Source: Staphylococcus argenteus
Lineage (GTDB): Bacteria > Bacillota > Bacilli > Staphylococcales > Staphylococcaceae
DNA: 64,000 bases
Reading direction: 5' to 3'
Assembly (NCBI RefSeq): GCF_000236925.1
Contig: NC_016941.1
Location: forward strand, 1,674,001-1,738,000
Shown here: in pieces, positions 8,588 to 16,563 of the stretch
Layout of the letters: every line of letters starts with the position of its first letter
Numbering within the stretch: position 1 is the stretch's first letter
Made by a program: the position numbers and the translations under genes
Notes under the pieces: generated by a model
What the model saw: the letters and a program-made list of their open reading frames with translations, nothing else
What the model was told of the DNA's origin: nothing
Database searches by the model: none

Positions 8588-9679
8588 ATGACTTTAAAAA
8601 GCCAGTGTACCCCCCTTACTAATAGGGGGGTAGAGCGTACAAATAAAAGTGCCGTGGAGGCAGTTGTTGACTGGGTTCAGGTCACTTTCCATATAGCCCC
8701 TATTTCAGCAGTGATTGAGGACGTTATCGGTTTGCCTATAACGTTGTTCAAAAAACGAAATAGTGGCATTTACTTTTATAATCGTGGTTATGAATTTTCA
8801 AACATTAAATTGTATTATTCAAGTGATGATGAATCAATGGGCATTCACTTACAGTTAACTGGTACAGGTTGTAGAGAGTTTGAACATCATTTACAACAGT
8901 TGAATAAAACTTGGCAAGATTTTTTTGATAAATGTTTATCAGTTAATGCAAATTTTACAAGAATTGATATTGCAATTGATGATTATAAAACATATTTAAA
9001 AGTGCCTTTATTAATTAAAAAGGCTGAAAAAGCTGAGTGTGTTTCACGTTTTAGAGCTGGAAGCGCAATAAACGGTTTTAATTTGTCAGACGGAAGAAGT
9101 AAAGGCGCTACTTTTTATATTGGTTCTAAACAAAGCAATTTATATTGTCGTTTTTATGAAAAGAATTATGAACAAGCGTTTAAACGTCATTGTGATGTCG
9201 AAGACATTGGGTTATGGAATCGTTATGAAATACAAATGCGAAAGGCATATGCAGTTAATTGTGCGAAAGTTTTGAGTAGAACAGATAATATAAGCGAAAT
9301 TGTAAAGTCTATATTGCATAATAATTTGCGTTTTATCTCTCCTCCTAAAGATGGAAATGATAAAAATCGTAAGCGGTGGCCATTATATAGACCTTGGGCG
9401 TTATTTATTAAAGATACTGAAAAATTGAATTTAACTACTAGACCAACATTAAAGTCCATTGAGGATAATCTTGATTGGTTATGTAAACAAGTTGCTACTA
9501 CTTTAGATACAGTGTTAACTGCCGAAAGTATGGCGCAATCTGAGGGGTTGCTTACAGATACTGATTTTTTAGATAAAATTTTAGCGCATTCACAATTTAA
9601 TGATGAGCATACGAATAGAATTAATCATTATTTGGAGGCTTTAAAACAAAAAAAGCACTTATCAAAAGATAAGTGTTAA
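8588..9679 (+). CDS. nicK: MOBT relaxase (Rep_trans family, NicK/Orf20-like)
   Basis: A relaxase of 363 residues that nicks oriT, stays bound to the 5' end and starts conjugal transfer and rolling-circle replication. Rep_trans features are visible: VDWVQVTFH (residues 27-35), RIDIAIDDYKTY (residues 138-149), and ATFYIGSKQSNLYCRFYEKNYEQA (residues 177-200), of which the RFYEKNYE part matches the active-site tyrosine region of NicK. The ATG at 8588 has AGGAGG 11 bases upstream. oriT lies inside codons 8-15, as in ICEBs1. A long structured segment precedes the gene. The product would pair with the FtsK-like ATPase encoded further down. Confidence 0.92.
   Translation: MTLKSQCTPLTNRGVERTNKSAVEAVVDWVQVTFHIAPISAVIEDVIGLPITLFKKRNSGIYFYNRGYEFSNIKLYYSSDDESMGIHLQLTGTGCREFEHHLQQLNKTWQDFFDKCLSVNANFTRIDIAIDDYKTYLKVPLLIKKAEKAECVSRFRAGSAINGFNLSDGRSKGATFYIGSKQSNLYCRFYEKNYEQAFKRHCDVEDIGLWNRYEIQMRKAYAVNCAKVLSRTDNISEIVKSILHNNLRFISPPKDGNDKNRKRWPLYRPWALFIKDTEKLNLTTRPTLKSIEDNLDWLCKQVATTLDTVLTAESMAQSEGLLTDTDFLDKILAHSQFNDEHTNRINHYLEALKQKKHLSKDKC
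8609..8631 (+). other. oriT of the ICE (ICEBs1/Tn916-type nic site)
   Basis: ACCCCCC (8609-8615), a 9-base loop TTACTAATA and GGGGGGT (8625-8631) form a perfect 7-bp inverted repeat. ICEBs1 and Tn916 have the same repeat with a CTAA core before the G run. Here CTAA is at 8619-8622, so the nick is expected in or just after it. It lies within the first codons of the relaxase gene, as in ICEBs1. Confidence 0.88.
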
Positions 9680-9694
9680 AAAAATAACTGGGAT

Positions 9695-10795
9695 GTGATT
9701 TTTATTAAAAATTTCGTAAAGGATTTTAGAAAATCGTTTATGAAAATAATAAGCAAGTACATTTTAACACGATTTTCTAAAAACGGAAAGCATTTTGATA
9801 TTCCTAAAGAACAACGCCGAGTAATTCCAAAATTTAAAAATCGTCGTAAGATGATTGTAATTTGTTTTTACTCATTATTAGCTATTTTGTTAATTCTTTT
9901 ATTAGCTTCTTTTATTAAAGCTACAAGAGCAAATAATGACAGTAAAGAAGCAGTTAATAAAACGAATATGATTCAAAAAAAGTATGAAGATAATGCGAAT
10001 ACAGTTCAGTATAGTCCTAAATTAAAGTTATATGCTGATAAGTTTATTGATACGTATATGAATATCTCGAAAGATTCAAAAGAATTGGAATCTAGAGAAA
10101 AAGAATTGTTGAAATATTTTCCATCAGATTATAAAAAACCTGATGAAAAAATTTCAGATACAGAACGAAAATTGAATAGTAAAGAATTTTATAATATTAA
10201 ACGTAAAGATAAACAAACAATTATACAGTATATTGTTAATTATGATGTGAATATTACTGAAAAGAAAGAAGTTAAAGTTAAGAAGAAAAAGAAAAGTGAA
10301 AAAGATAAAGATGAGTATGAAACAAAAACAGAAGAAAAGCAACGTAAAGTAAATCAAAACATTTTAATAAATATACCTATTAAGAGTGAAAATAATAAGT
10401 ATGTTGTTGTTGAATATCCTTATTTTACGCCAATCCCTGATAGTCAATTGAATAAAGCTAAAATGGTTGAGGATAATTTGAAAGACAATAAACGGGAAGA
10501 CAATCCGAAAGCAAAAGCTTTTATTGAAGATTTCTTTAATAAATATGCTTCTAGTAAGTCTGATGATATGGCCTATTTAATGGATAACCCTGAGGGCTTA
10601 GAAGGAACTAGAGAAGTTTCTCAGATAAGAGAAATTAGGTTATATCCAAAAGGCGATGATTATGTTGCTAAAGTTGAAATTTTGATGAAAGATAAAGATT
10701 CTCCTTTGGAGAATTTGGAGCATTACACATTAGATATAACAAAAAAAGATGGTAAATATTACGTTAAAAATATGACTAATTCTATTGGAGGTTAA
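9695..10795 (+). CDS. conB: Conjugal transfer protein ConB (TcpC/VirB8-like)
   Basis: A 366-residue bitopic membrane protein. A basic cytoplasmic N-terminus (residues 1-52) is followed by one transmembrane helix (about 53-72, ICFYSLLAILLILLLASF), then a large extracellular part. That part fits two NTF2-like VirB8/TcpC domains joined by a lysine-rich stretch (residues 190-215). TcpC-type proteins scaffold the Gram-positive mating channel. It follows the relaxase by 15 bases. The start is uncertain: GTG at 9695 has only a weak GGG ribosome site, and ATG at 9739 has AAAGGA at a long distance. The order relaxase-ConB-ConC-ConD-ConE copies ICEBs1. Confidence 0.85.
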   Translation: MIFIKNFVKDFRKSFMKIISKYILTRFSKNGKHFDIPKEQRRVIPKFKNRRKMIVICFYSLLAILLILLLASFIKATRANNDSKEAVNKTNMIQKKYEDNANTVQYSPKLKLYADKFIDTYMNISKDSKELESREKELLKYFPSDYKKPDEKISDTERKLNSKEFYNIKRKDKQTIIQYIVNYDVNITEKKEVKVKKKKKSEKDKDEYETKTEEKQRKVNQNILINIPIKSENNKYVVVEYPYFTPIPDSQLNKAKMVEDNLKDNKREDNPKAKAFIEDFFNKYASSKSDDMAYLMDNPEGLEGTREVSQIREIRLYPKGDDYVAKVEILMKDKDSPLENLEHYTLDITKKDGKYYVKNMTNSIGG

Positions 10796-10799
10796 TGTT

Positions 10800-11060
10800 A
10801 TGAGTGGTTTATTTAATTTTTTTGTTTTAGGTGCTGACCGTCCATCACTTGGTGGAGTTGGTGACTGGATAAGTAATGAAGTAGGTACGGGTATTGGTTT
10901 AGTAGTATTGGTTGTTGGTATTGTAAAATGGGCTAGTGGTAAATATGGGCATATGGTTATATTATTTGTTGTTGGTGGCTTTTTATTCTTAGTTTCTAAA
11001 GGTCCTGAACAGGTATTTAATGCGATTGCAGGTGTTTGGAAAATGATTTTTGGCGGTTGA
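10800..11060 (+). CDS. Small membrane protein ConC-like
   Basis: An 86-residue protein starting MSGLFNFFVLGADRP. GGAGG at 10787-10791 is eight bases before this ATG, so the ATG two codons into the longer open frame is not needed. Two hydrophobic helices (about residues 32-48 and 55-70), GIGLVVLVVGIVKW and MVILFVVGGFLFLVS, with a short C-terminal amphipathic tail, resemble ConC/YddC of ICEBs1 and small VirB2/VirB3-like channel subunits. It follows conB within four bases. The assignment is by size, topology and position. Confidence 0.75.
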   Translation: MSGLFNFFVLGADRPSLGGVGDWISNEVGTGIGLVVLVVGIVKWASGKYGHMVILFVVGGFLFLVSKGPEQVFNAIAGVWKMIFGG

Positions 11061-11071
11061 GGTGATTCCAT

Positions 11072-11455
11072 TTGGATAAAAAAGCTTATAATTTAAAGCG
11101 AACTTTTGAACAACCGATAGTTATGTATGAATTTACAGATAAGTTTCGTATTAATAAGGGTTTTCGTTTAGATTTTTGGGCTACATTTTTGATTGTGTGG
11201 TTTATATTATTTTTGTTATTTTGGTATTTATTACAGCCTGTAATTATGTCGATTGGTGGACTTATGTTTATTTACTTTACGGTTGCACCTTATTATATAA
11301 CGAAATATATTGTTAAGTTAAAACAAGATGGAAAGAAATTATTTTTCTTCTTATGGGATTTTGTAATATTTGTTTTTAATGTGCAATTAAGAAAAGTTAA
11401 ATTAAGTTATGATGAAGAAGTAGAATATCATGATAAAAAAATAACATTTAAATAG
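11072..11455 (+). CDS. conD: Conjugal transfer protein ConD (TcpE family)
   Basis: A 127-residue TcpE-family protein: soluble N-terminus, two transmembrane helices (about residues 35-53 and 55-75, ATFLIVWFILFLLFWYLLQP onwards), then a basic cytoplasmic C-terminus. The TTG start at 11072 is supported by GAGGTGA six bases upstream. TcpE/ConD is an inner-membrane partner of the VirB4-like ATPase in Gram-positive type IV systems. A short stem-loop follows the stop codon, before conE. Confidence 0.82.
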   Translation: MDKKAYNLKRTFEQPIVMYEFTDKFRINKGFRLDFWATFLIVWFILFLLFWYLLQPVIMSIGGLMFIYFTVAPYYITKYIVKLKQDGKKLFFFLWDFVIFVFNVQLRKVKLSYDEEVEYHDKKITFK

Positions 11456-11475
11456 CCCCTATTGGGGTTATTTTT
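11451..11475 (+). terminator. Weak stem-loop between conD and conE (attenuator-like)
   Basis: AATAGCCCC (11451-11459) pairs with GGGGTTATT (11464-11472, one G-T pair), followed by TTTATT. It lies immediately after the conD stop. It may lower but not stop read-through into conE, or protect the upstream mRNA end. Confidence 0.45.
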
Positions 11476-11489
11476 ATTGGAGGGATGAC

Positions 11490-13985
11490 ATGAATTTAAA
11501 AGCACCGTATGCAGGTTTAAGAGATAATTTGTTATTAACGAAAACTGGCGAAGTTTGGGCGTATTATCGTGTTCGTTCTGAGTCTATATCAACAGCAAAT
11601 TATGATGCAAAAGAAGAATCAAAAAAGCGTATGCGTTATTTTTTAGAGTCGATTAAAGGTTATCAAGATTTTCATTTTGAAATGTATGACCACGATTTAG
11701 ATTTGCGAAATAAATTTAAAGAAATTAGTAAAGATTTTGATGATGAAGCTTTTAATGTAGCTGAATATTATTCAAAAGAAACTATTGACGTATTAGAACA
11801 AGAATTACAAATGATTACGCATAATTCTTTTGTTATGGGTGTTAAAATACGTGAATTAGCTGACGATGCAGTTACACTTAAAGAGATTTTAAAAAGTACA
11901 TTATCAGATACGGCTGAGCGTATTGTTTCGAATTTTGGTTTTGATGTGAATTTAGACGATAAAATTTTAGATAAGTATAAAACATTTGAACGAGATTTGG
12001 CTGATAGTTTTCTAGGTATTGGAGGCGAGCGTTTAACTGAGAATGAATTGGCTTATATTATTAGAAAGCCTTTTATTTCAAATGCAACACATGACGTACA
12101 GGAAGAATCTTCAAGAAGAGCTATTACAGATATTTATAATGCAGTAATTGACCCTACTCGCTTGAGTGTTTTAGAAGTTGAAAATGATAACGAGAAATTT
12201 TATACAACAACAGTTGTTGTTGATGATTTTCCGTTAGATATGGAATATACACATTTATTTGAGAAAGCTCAAAATATGCCTTTTCCGGTTGAATGCCATG
12301 TAAAAGCAAAAATCATTAATAATGAGAAAGTTAAGAAAAAATTTGACCGTGCGAAAATAAATCATAAACAACAAGCAAAAGAAAAGCAAGATACTGGCGA
12401 CAGTGCTTCGGAAGATGTTCAAGATAATTTGTTTGTATTGAATCAAATGGAACGAGAAGTGACTGGCTCAGGTGTATTTATTGAGTGGGTATTTATGTTT
12501 GTAATTAAAAGTGATGATTATAGAGATTGTAAACGTAAAGCAAAGCGTTTGATGAAACGATTAAAGGAAACTCAAATATATGCAGTTAATCCATTAGCTG
12601 ACCAGTTACAATTGTTTTATCAATGTTTACATGGTAATGATTTATTTATTAATAAGTATTGGTTACAAAGAACAACGGCAACAGGTATAGCAGAGAATTT
12701 ATTTGGTGTGTCTCAAAGTTTGGGAACAAAAACGGGTTTTTATATAGGGCGTATTGATAAATTTATACGTTCTGTTTCACGTGAGGAAGCTGTTGCAAGT
12801 TCAAGGGATATAATTTTATTTAGTTTATTGTTGGCAGCAAAAGGTATTAAGGGGGCTGTCAGTGATAGTCCGCATGTTTTAATTACTGGTCAAACTGGTA
12901 AAGGTAAATCATTTTTAGCAAAACTATTGTGGATTTATACATCATTCTTTAAAGGTCAAATGTTGTACTGGGATCCAAAATCTGAGTTTGCAGAATGGTT
13001 TGATAGAGTAACAGAAAGTGAAGAAATGCAACAAAAGTATCCCCTATTTATTAATCATTTAAAAACATTTAAATATGTAACATTGAATTATGAAGATTCA
13101 ACCAATTATGGTTGTTTAGACCCTATTGTATTTTTAGATGGTATTGAAGCCAATGAAATGTTGAAATCGGTGTTTGATGAAATTAAATCTTTTGAAAATT
13201 ATCATCATATTGAAACGGCAATTTATCAAGCTATTTCTGATACGGTTGAAGAACGCGAAAATGGCAAAAAAGTTGGTTCATTAAATGTAATTGAAAAATT
13301 ACAGAATAATGAAGATGAGCATGTAAAAAATGCAGGCGATTTATTATTTGAAAAAACGCAAAACAATATTTTAAAACTTGTTTTTAGTGATGGTACGAAT
13401 CCAGCTTTAAATATTCAAGAAAAAGCAACTATTTTACAGGTTAAAGGTTTAGATATGCCTAAAGCAGATGATGATACATCAAGTTATTCAACAAGTGAGA
13501 AAAATGGGATTACATTAATGTTATTAATTGGTAAGTTTTTAGAGAAATTCGGTTCTCGTAGAGATGTTCAAACGACTATATTTATTGATGAGGGTTGGGC
13601 TTTTAGTGCTTCAAGACAAGGTAAAAAAGTTGGTAAGCGTATAAAAAGAACGGGACGTTCTGAGAATAATTCACTTGTATTTATTACACAATCGGTAAAA
13701 GATAAAGCAGATGATGATGGTGGTAACTTTGGTTGTCATTTTGCATTTGATGAAAAAGATGAACGTGAGGATATTTTAAAATCTTTAGGCTTAGAATATT
13801 CAAAAGAATCTCCTGAAAATATGGAGATGTTGAAAGATTTAAAGAAAGGTCAATGTATATTCAGTGATTTTTATGGACGTGTTGGAAAAATGGTTGTACA
13901 TTGTCCATTTGAGGAAATGACTGAAGCATTTAGAACACAAGAAGATTCTGCAAGTTCTAAAGCAGAAGAAAAATTTGCGATGTAA
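11490..13985 (+). CDS. conE: Conjugation ATPase ConE (VirB4-like)
   Basis: A VirB4/TrbE-class ATPase of 831 residues that powers the mating channel at the cytoplasmic membrane face. The N-terminal part (1-450) is the VirB4 membrane-associated region. Walker A is ITGQTGKGKSFLAK at about residue 465, Walker B is TTIFIDEGWAF at about 695, and the segment RTGRSENNSLVFITQSVKD is the typical motif after it. GGAGGG precedes the ATG. Length and position after ConD agree with ICEBs1 ConE (831 residues by recall). A strong hairpin 8 bases after the stop may end or limit this transcript. Confidence 0.93.
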   Translation: MNLKAPYAGLRDNLLLTKTGEVWAYYRVRSESISTANYDAKEESKKRMRYFLESIKGYQDFHFEMYDHDLDLRNKFKEISKDFDDEAFNVAEYYSKETIDVLEQELQMITHNSFVMGVKIRELADDAVTLKEILKSTLSDTAERIVSNFGFDVNLDDKILDKYKTFERDLADSFLGIGGERLTENELAYIIRKPFISNATHDVQEESSRRAITDIYNAVIDPTRLSVLEVENDNEKFYTTTVVVDDFPLDMEYTHLFEKAQNMPFPVECHVKAKIINNEKVKKKFDRAKINHKQQAKEKQDTGDSASEDVQDNLFVLNQMEREVTGSGVFIEWVFMFVIKSDDYRDCKRKAKRLMKRLKETQIYAVNPLADQLQLFYQCLHGNDLFINKYWLQRTTATGIAENLFGVSQSLGTKTGFYIGRIDKFIRSVSREEAVASSRDIILFSLLLAAKGIKGAVSDSPHVLITGQTGKGKSFLAKLLWIYTSFFKGQMLYWDPKSEFAEWFDRVTESEEMQQKYPLFINHLKTFKYVTLNYEDSTNYGCLDPIVFLDGIEANEMLKSVFDEIKSFENYHHIETAIYQAISDTVEERENGKKVGSLNVIEKLQNNEDEHVKNAGDLLFEKTQNNILKLVFSDGTNPALNIQEKATILQVKGLDMPKADDDTSSYSTSEKNGITLMLLIGKFLEKFGSRRDVQTTIFIDEGWAFSASRQGKKVGKRIKRTGRSENNSLVFITQSVKDKADDDGGNFGCHFAFDEKDEREDILKSLGLEYSKESPENMEMLKDLKKGQCIFSDFYGRVGKMVVHCPFEEMTEAFRTQEDSASSKAEEKFAM

Positions 13986-13992
13986 AAAATTA

Positions 13993-14023
13993 AAAAGATA
14001 CACTTTATTGAAGTGTATCTTTT
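13993..14023 (+). terminator. Terminator-like hairpin after conE
   Basis: AAAAGATACACTT (13993-14005) pairs perfectly with 14011-14023 around TATTG. The right arm ends in four T. It separates the relaxase-conE block from the small genes that follow. Confidence 0.65.
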
Positions 14024-14039
14024 AAACGAGGTGTTATAA

Positions 14040-14213
14040 ATGATTGAAATATTTAAATCATTTATATTTATATTATTTGCATGGGTAATTTTTTATTGGA
14101 TTATTCCCTATGGTATGTATTTAACGTTAAAACATAAAAATATGGAAAAGGAATCAATTATGCGTCACGATGTTTATTTGAAAAATCGTGACTGTTTAAA
14201 TAAAGATAAGTAA
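14040..14213 (+). CDS. Small one-TM ICE protein
   Basis: A 57-residue protein too short for most ORF cut-offs: MIEIFKSFIFILFAWVIFYW, then a basic tail ending CLNKDK. GAGGTG at 14028-14033 is six bases from the ATG at 14040. One N-terminal membrane helix (residues 5-30). It comes right after the conE hairpin, and its last 56 bases overlap the 3' end of a minus-strand gene. Function unknown; small membrane proteins at this spot are common in ICEs. Confidence 0.6.
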   Translation: MIEIFKSFIFILFAWVIFYWIIPYGMYLTLKHKNMEKESIMRHDVYLKNRDCLNKDK

Positions 14214-14634
14214 AGAATAAGAATCCTGAAATACAAATAATGCAAGTGTCGGTGGCTATTTTATCATTAGTCATTTTTGCGATTAAAAAAATATTAAATT
14301 GTTGTGTTAGTAAACTGATTAACCATCCAAGTATTTCACCTATTCGAGATGGAATTATTATCTTGAAGACACAAAGCAGTATAGATAAATAAAGTAAACA
14401 AGCACAAACACCAATTAGATAAAAATAGAACAGATATAAATTATAAATCATATCAGAATTAATATTACTAAAAATTTTAGAGATATGGTTATTTGTAATT
14501 GCATTTAACATATCTTTGATGCCAACTAGTATTTTAGGTTGAAATATATAAGTGATAAATATAGCTATATTAATATACGTTAATATAAATAAAGCTGTAC
14601 CAATATTTAACCAACTTAATTTAAATTTGTTCAT
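14158..14634 (-). CDS. Four-TM membrane protein of unknown function, antisense to the ICE operon
   Basis: A 158-residue hydrophobic protein with four predicted membrane helices (near residues 10-32, 66-90, 93-112 and 130-150). It is the only gene of the ICE read on the minus strand. No plus-strand gene covers most of this stretch, which supports it. The ATG at 14634 has AAAGGA(TGA) ten bases upstream, inside a near-palindrome that also serves the plus strand. No family recognised. It could be a cargo or superinfection gene, which is only inference from its odd orientation. Confidence 0.6.
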   Translation of the reverse strand: MNKFKLSWLNIGTALFILTYINIAIFITYIFQPKILVGIKDMLNAITNNHISKIFSNINSDMIYNLYLFYFYLIGVCACLLYLSILLCVFKIIIPSRIGEILGWLISLLTQQFNIFLIAKMTNDKIATDTCIICISGFLFFTYLYLNSHDFSNKHRDA

Positions 14635-14650
14635 AAGGAGGTCATCCTTT
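14635..14650. promoter_or_regulatory. Near-palindromic double ribosome binding site
   Basis: The 16 bases AAGGAGGTCATCCTTT read AAAGGATGACCTCCTT on the other strand. The plus-strand AAGGAGG serves the ATG at 14654, and the minus-strand AAAGGA serves the ATG at 14634. The two start codons are only 19 bases apart, so each mRNA leader must start inside the other gene. Confidence 0.55.
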
Positions 14651-14653
14651 CAA

Positions 14654-14797
14654 ATGTTTGTTTTGAATTGTATTGCTTCGTTATTTATTTTGTTTTTATC
14701 GATTAAACGGATTAAGTATTTACTAGATAAAGAAGAAAATAGACATAAAGTTGAAATTAATAAAATAAAAACAAATATATTTAAAAACATAAAATAA
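14654..14797 (+). CDS. Small one-TM ICE protein
   Basis: A 47-residue protein starting MFVLNCIASLFILFLSIKRI: one membrane helix followed by a charged, Lys/Glu-rich tail (LLDKEENRHKVEINKIK) likely to be helical. AAGGAGG lies 12 bases before the ATG at 14654. A longer open frame from 14552 has no ribosome site and overlaps the antisense gene. Function unknown. Confidence 0.55.
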   Translation: MFVLNCIASLFILFLSIKRIKYLLDKEENRHKVEINKIKTNIFKNIK

Positions 14798-14871
14798 TTT
14801 AAAATGATTATACAATAAGGTATAATACTTGTTAAGTACTTGACACATATTGTAAAAGGAGCGATTTAATA

Positions 14872-15138
14872 TTGGAAGTTTTAAGTAATTTAACAATGAA
14901 TTTTATTTTTGTAGGCTTTATTGTTATTAGTTTATGTATAGTATGTGTTTTTGTTTTAAATTATTTTTATAAAAATGATTATATTGAGTATTATCAATGG
15001 AAATCTTGGAAGAGAAAGCTTTTTATTATGATGTTTTTATTTATTGTATCAATAATTCTTTTATTTTTTGCACATCGATGTTTTGAGAAAAGTATTACTG
15101 ATTATAATAAAAATATGGAAGAACAATTGGAAAATTAA
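14872..15138 (+). CDS. Two-TM ICE protein of unknown function
   Basis: An 88-residue protein with two membrane helices (residues 8-31 and 49-68) and a short acidic tail, NKNMEEQLEN. It starts with TTG at 14872 behind AAAAGGAG. A TATAAT at 14821-14826 may be the -10 of its own promoter, although no good -35 is seen. A hairpin terminator follows the stop. It is not recognised as a known family; ICE6013 is known to carry several small hypothetical genes here. Confidence 0.65.
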   Translation: MEVLSNLTMNFIFVGFIVISLCIVCVFVLNYFYKNDYIEYYQWKSWKRKLFIMMFLFIVSIILLFFAHRCFEKSITDYNKNMEEQLEN

Positions 15139-15149
15139 TATTTTGTTTT

Positions 15150-15182
15150 AAGCATGCACATTATTTGTGTATGCTTTTTATT
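15150..15182 (+). terminator. Intrinsic terminator before the coupling-protein gene
   Basis: AAGCATGCACA (15150-15160) pairs with TGTGTATGCTT (15166-15176, one G-T pair), followed by TTTATTTTT. The ribosome site of the next gene starts only a few bases later, so it may act as an attenuator. Confidence 0.6.
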
Positions 15183-15200
15183 TTTAAAGGAGTGCATATA

Positions 15201-16559
15201 ATGGCAATGAATGAAATTGCTTTATTTAAAGGTATACGTATACAGCCTTATCAGAAGTATATTGATTTTATGTTTGCAGGTGCATTAGCATTTATTTTTT
15301 TGGTATATCGTATATACATTTTGTTTATTGATTATAAATCAGTTAATAAAAAATTGGATATATTGACGTTGTTTGCATATTTTAAACCGCATTTATTGTA
15401 TTTATTGATTGGTACAGCAATTATATTTGTGATATGTAAGCTTATTGCTCAGTTTTTAATACGTTTTAAAACAAAAGATTTGGCTGAAATGATTGAAACA
15501 CAAGGGTTTCATAATCGTACAGTAATCAAGAAAACAACTGAGTATATCCCTATTGATTATAAACAAACTGAATATGATTATTATCCAACAATGTTTTATA
15601 AGCGTGGTAAAAAATCTTTTGTTATTCATATTAAGAAAGACGGTTCGAGGTTTCAAGATAATTATTTAGAGTTAGAGACGATTATTGAACCAATGTTTAA
15701 TTCTGAATTAGTAGAAAAAAAGCATATTGGTCGTTATTTGAGATATGAATTTATGCCACTTAAATATAAAAAGCGTATTGTTATGAATGGCGAACAAGAA
15801 TCAAATACAATTTTTTATGATACAAAAATTGCTATTACGCATCAAATTACTTGGGATTTTGTGAAAGCACCTCATGGATTGGTTACAGGTATAACCGGAG
15901 GTGGTAAAACATATTTTTTATTTTATGTGATTCGTGAGTTATTCCGTAGACATTCAGAAGTACGTTTATTAGACCCAAAAGTTTCAGATTTGAGCTTTAT
16001 GAAGCGCGTTATTGGTGATGATAAAGTTGCAGATACTAAAGGCCAAATATTAAAACAATTGAGAGAAGCTAATAATGAAATGGAAGAGCGTTTTAGATTA
16101 ATGAATGATAGTTCGGATTATAAAATCGGGAATGATTTCCGTAATTTTGATATGCGCCCCTATTTCATTATTTTTGATGAGGTAACGGCTTTTACTTCAA
16201 CTTTAGATAAAAAAGAATTACAAGAAATGAATGATTATTTAATTAATATTATTATGAAAGGTCGTCAAGCTGGTGTATTTATGTTTTTAACAGCACAAAG
16301 ACCAGATGCAGATGTGATTAAAGGTAATGTGCGTGACCAATTAGGGTTACGTGTGTCTTTAGGTAATTTGTCAAATGATGGTTATCGTATGACCTTTGGT
16401 CAAACTGATAAAGAATTTCAAACGATTCATGATAGTGATATCGGCCGAGGTTATATTTCTATACTTGGACAATATAATGAACCAATTTTATTTGATGCAC
16501 CTTTAATGGAACAGTATGATTTTGTAGAAGATGTGAAACAAATATTAAATAAGGAGTGA
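15201..16559 (+). CDS. FtsK/SpoIIIE-type coupling protein (ConQ-like)
   Basis: A type IV coupling ATPase of 452 residues that would hand the relaxase-DNA complex to the channel. Two N-terminal membrane helices (about residues 20-45 and 65-90) precede an FtsK-like motor with Walker A GITGGGKTYF (about 229) and Walker B PYFIIFDEVTAF (about 320), followed by GRQAGVFMFLTAQRPDADVI. The ATG at 15201 has AAAGGAG nine bases before it; upstream starts lack one. In ICEBs1 and Tn916 this gene stands before the relaxase. Here it follows ConE, so the module is rearranged. Confidence 0.9.
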   Translation: MAMNEIALFKGIRIQPYQKYIDFMFAGALAFIFLVYRIYILFIDYKSVNKKLDILTLFAYFKPHLLYLLIGTAIIFVICKLIAQFLIRFKTKDLAEMIETQGFHNRTVIKKTTEYIPIDYKQTEYDYYPTMFYKRGKKSFVIHIKKDGSRFQDNYLELETIIEPMFNSELVEKKHIGRYLRYEFMPLKYKKRIVMNGEQESNTIFYDTKIAITHQITWDFVKAPHGLVTGITGGGKTYFLFYVIRELFRRHSEVRLLDPKVSDLSFMKRVIGDDKVADTKGQILKQLREANNEMEERFRLMNDSSDYKIGNDFRNFDMRPYFIIFDEVTAFTSTLDKKELQEMNDYLINIIMKGRQAGVFMFLTAQRPDADVIKGNVRDQLGLRVSLGNLSNDGYRMTFGQTDKEFQTIHDSDIGRGYISILGQYNEPILFDAPLMEQYDFVEDVKQILNKE

Positions 16560-16563
16560 TTTG

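Noticed and set aside
10154..11071. Minus-strand open frames at 10154-10357 and 10730-11071
   Set aside because: They are shadows of conB and the ConC-like gene, with no ribosome sites and low-complexity products.
14840..14871. TTGACA at 14840-14845 as the -35 of a promoter for the gene at 14872
   Set aside because: The only possible -10 (TTTAAT at 14865) would start the mRNA inside the gene and after its ribosome site. The TATAAT at 14821 is more plausible.
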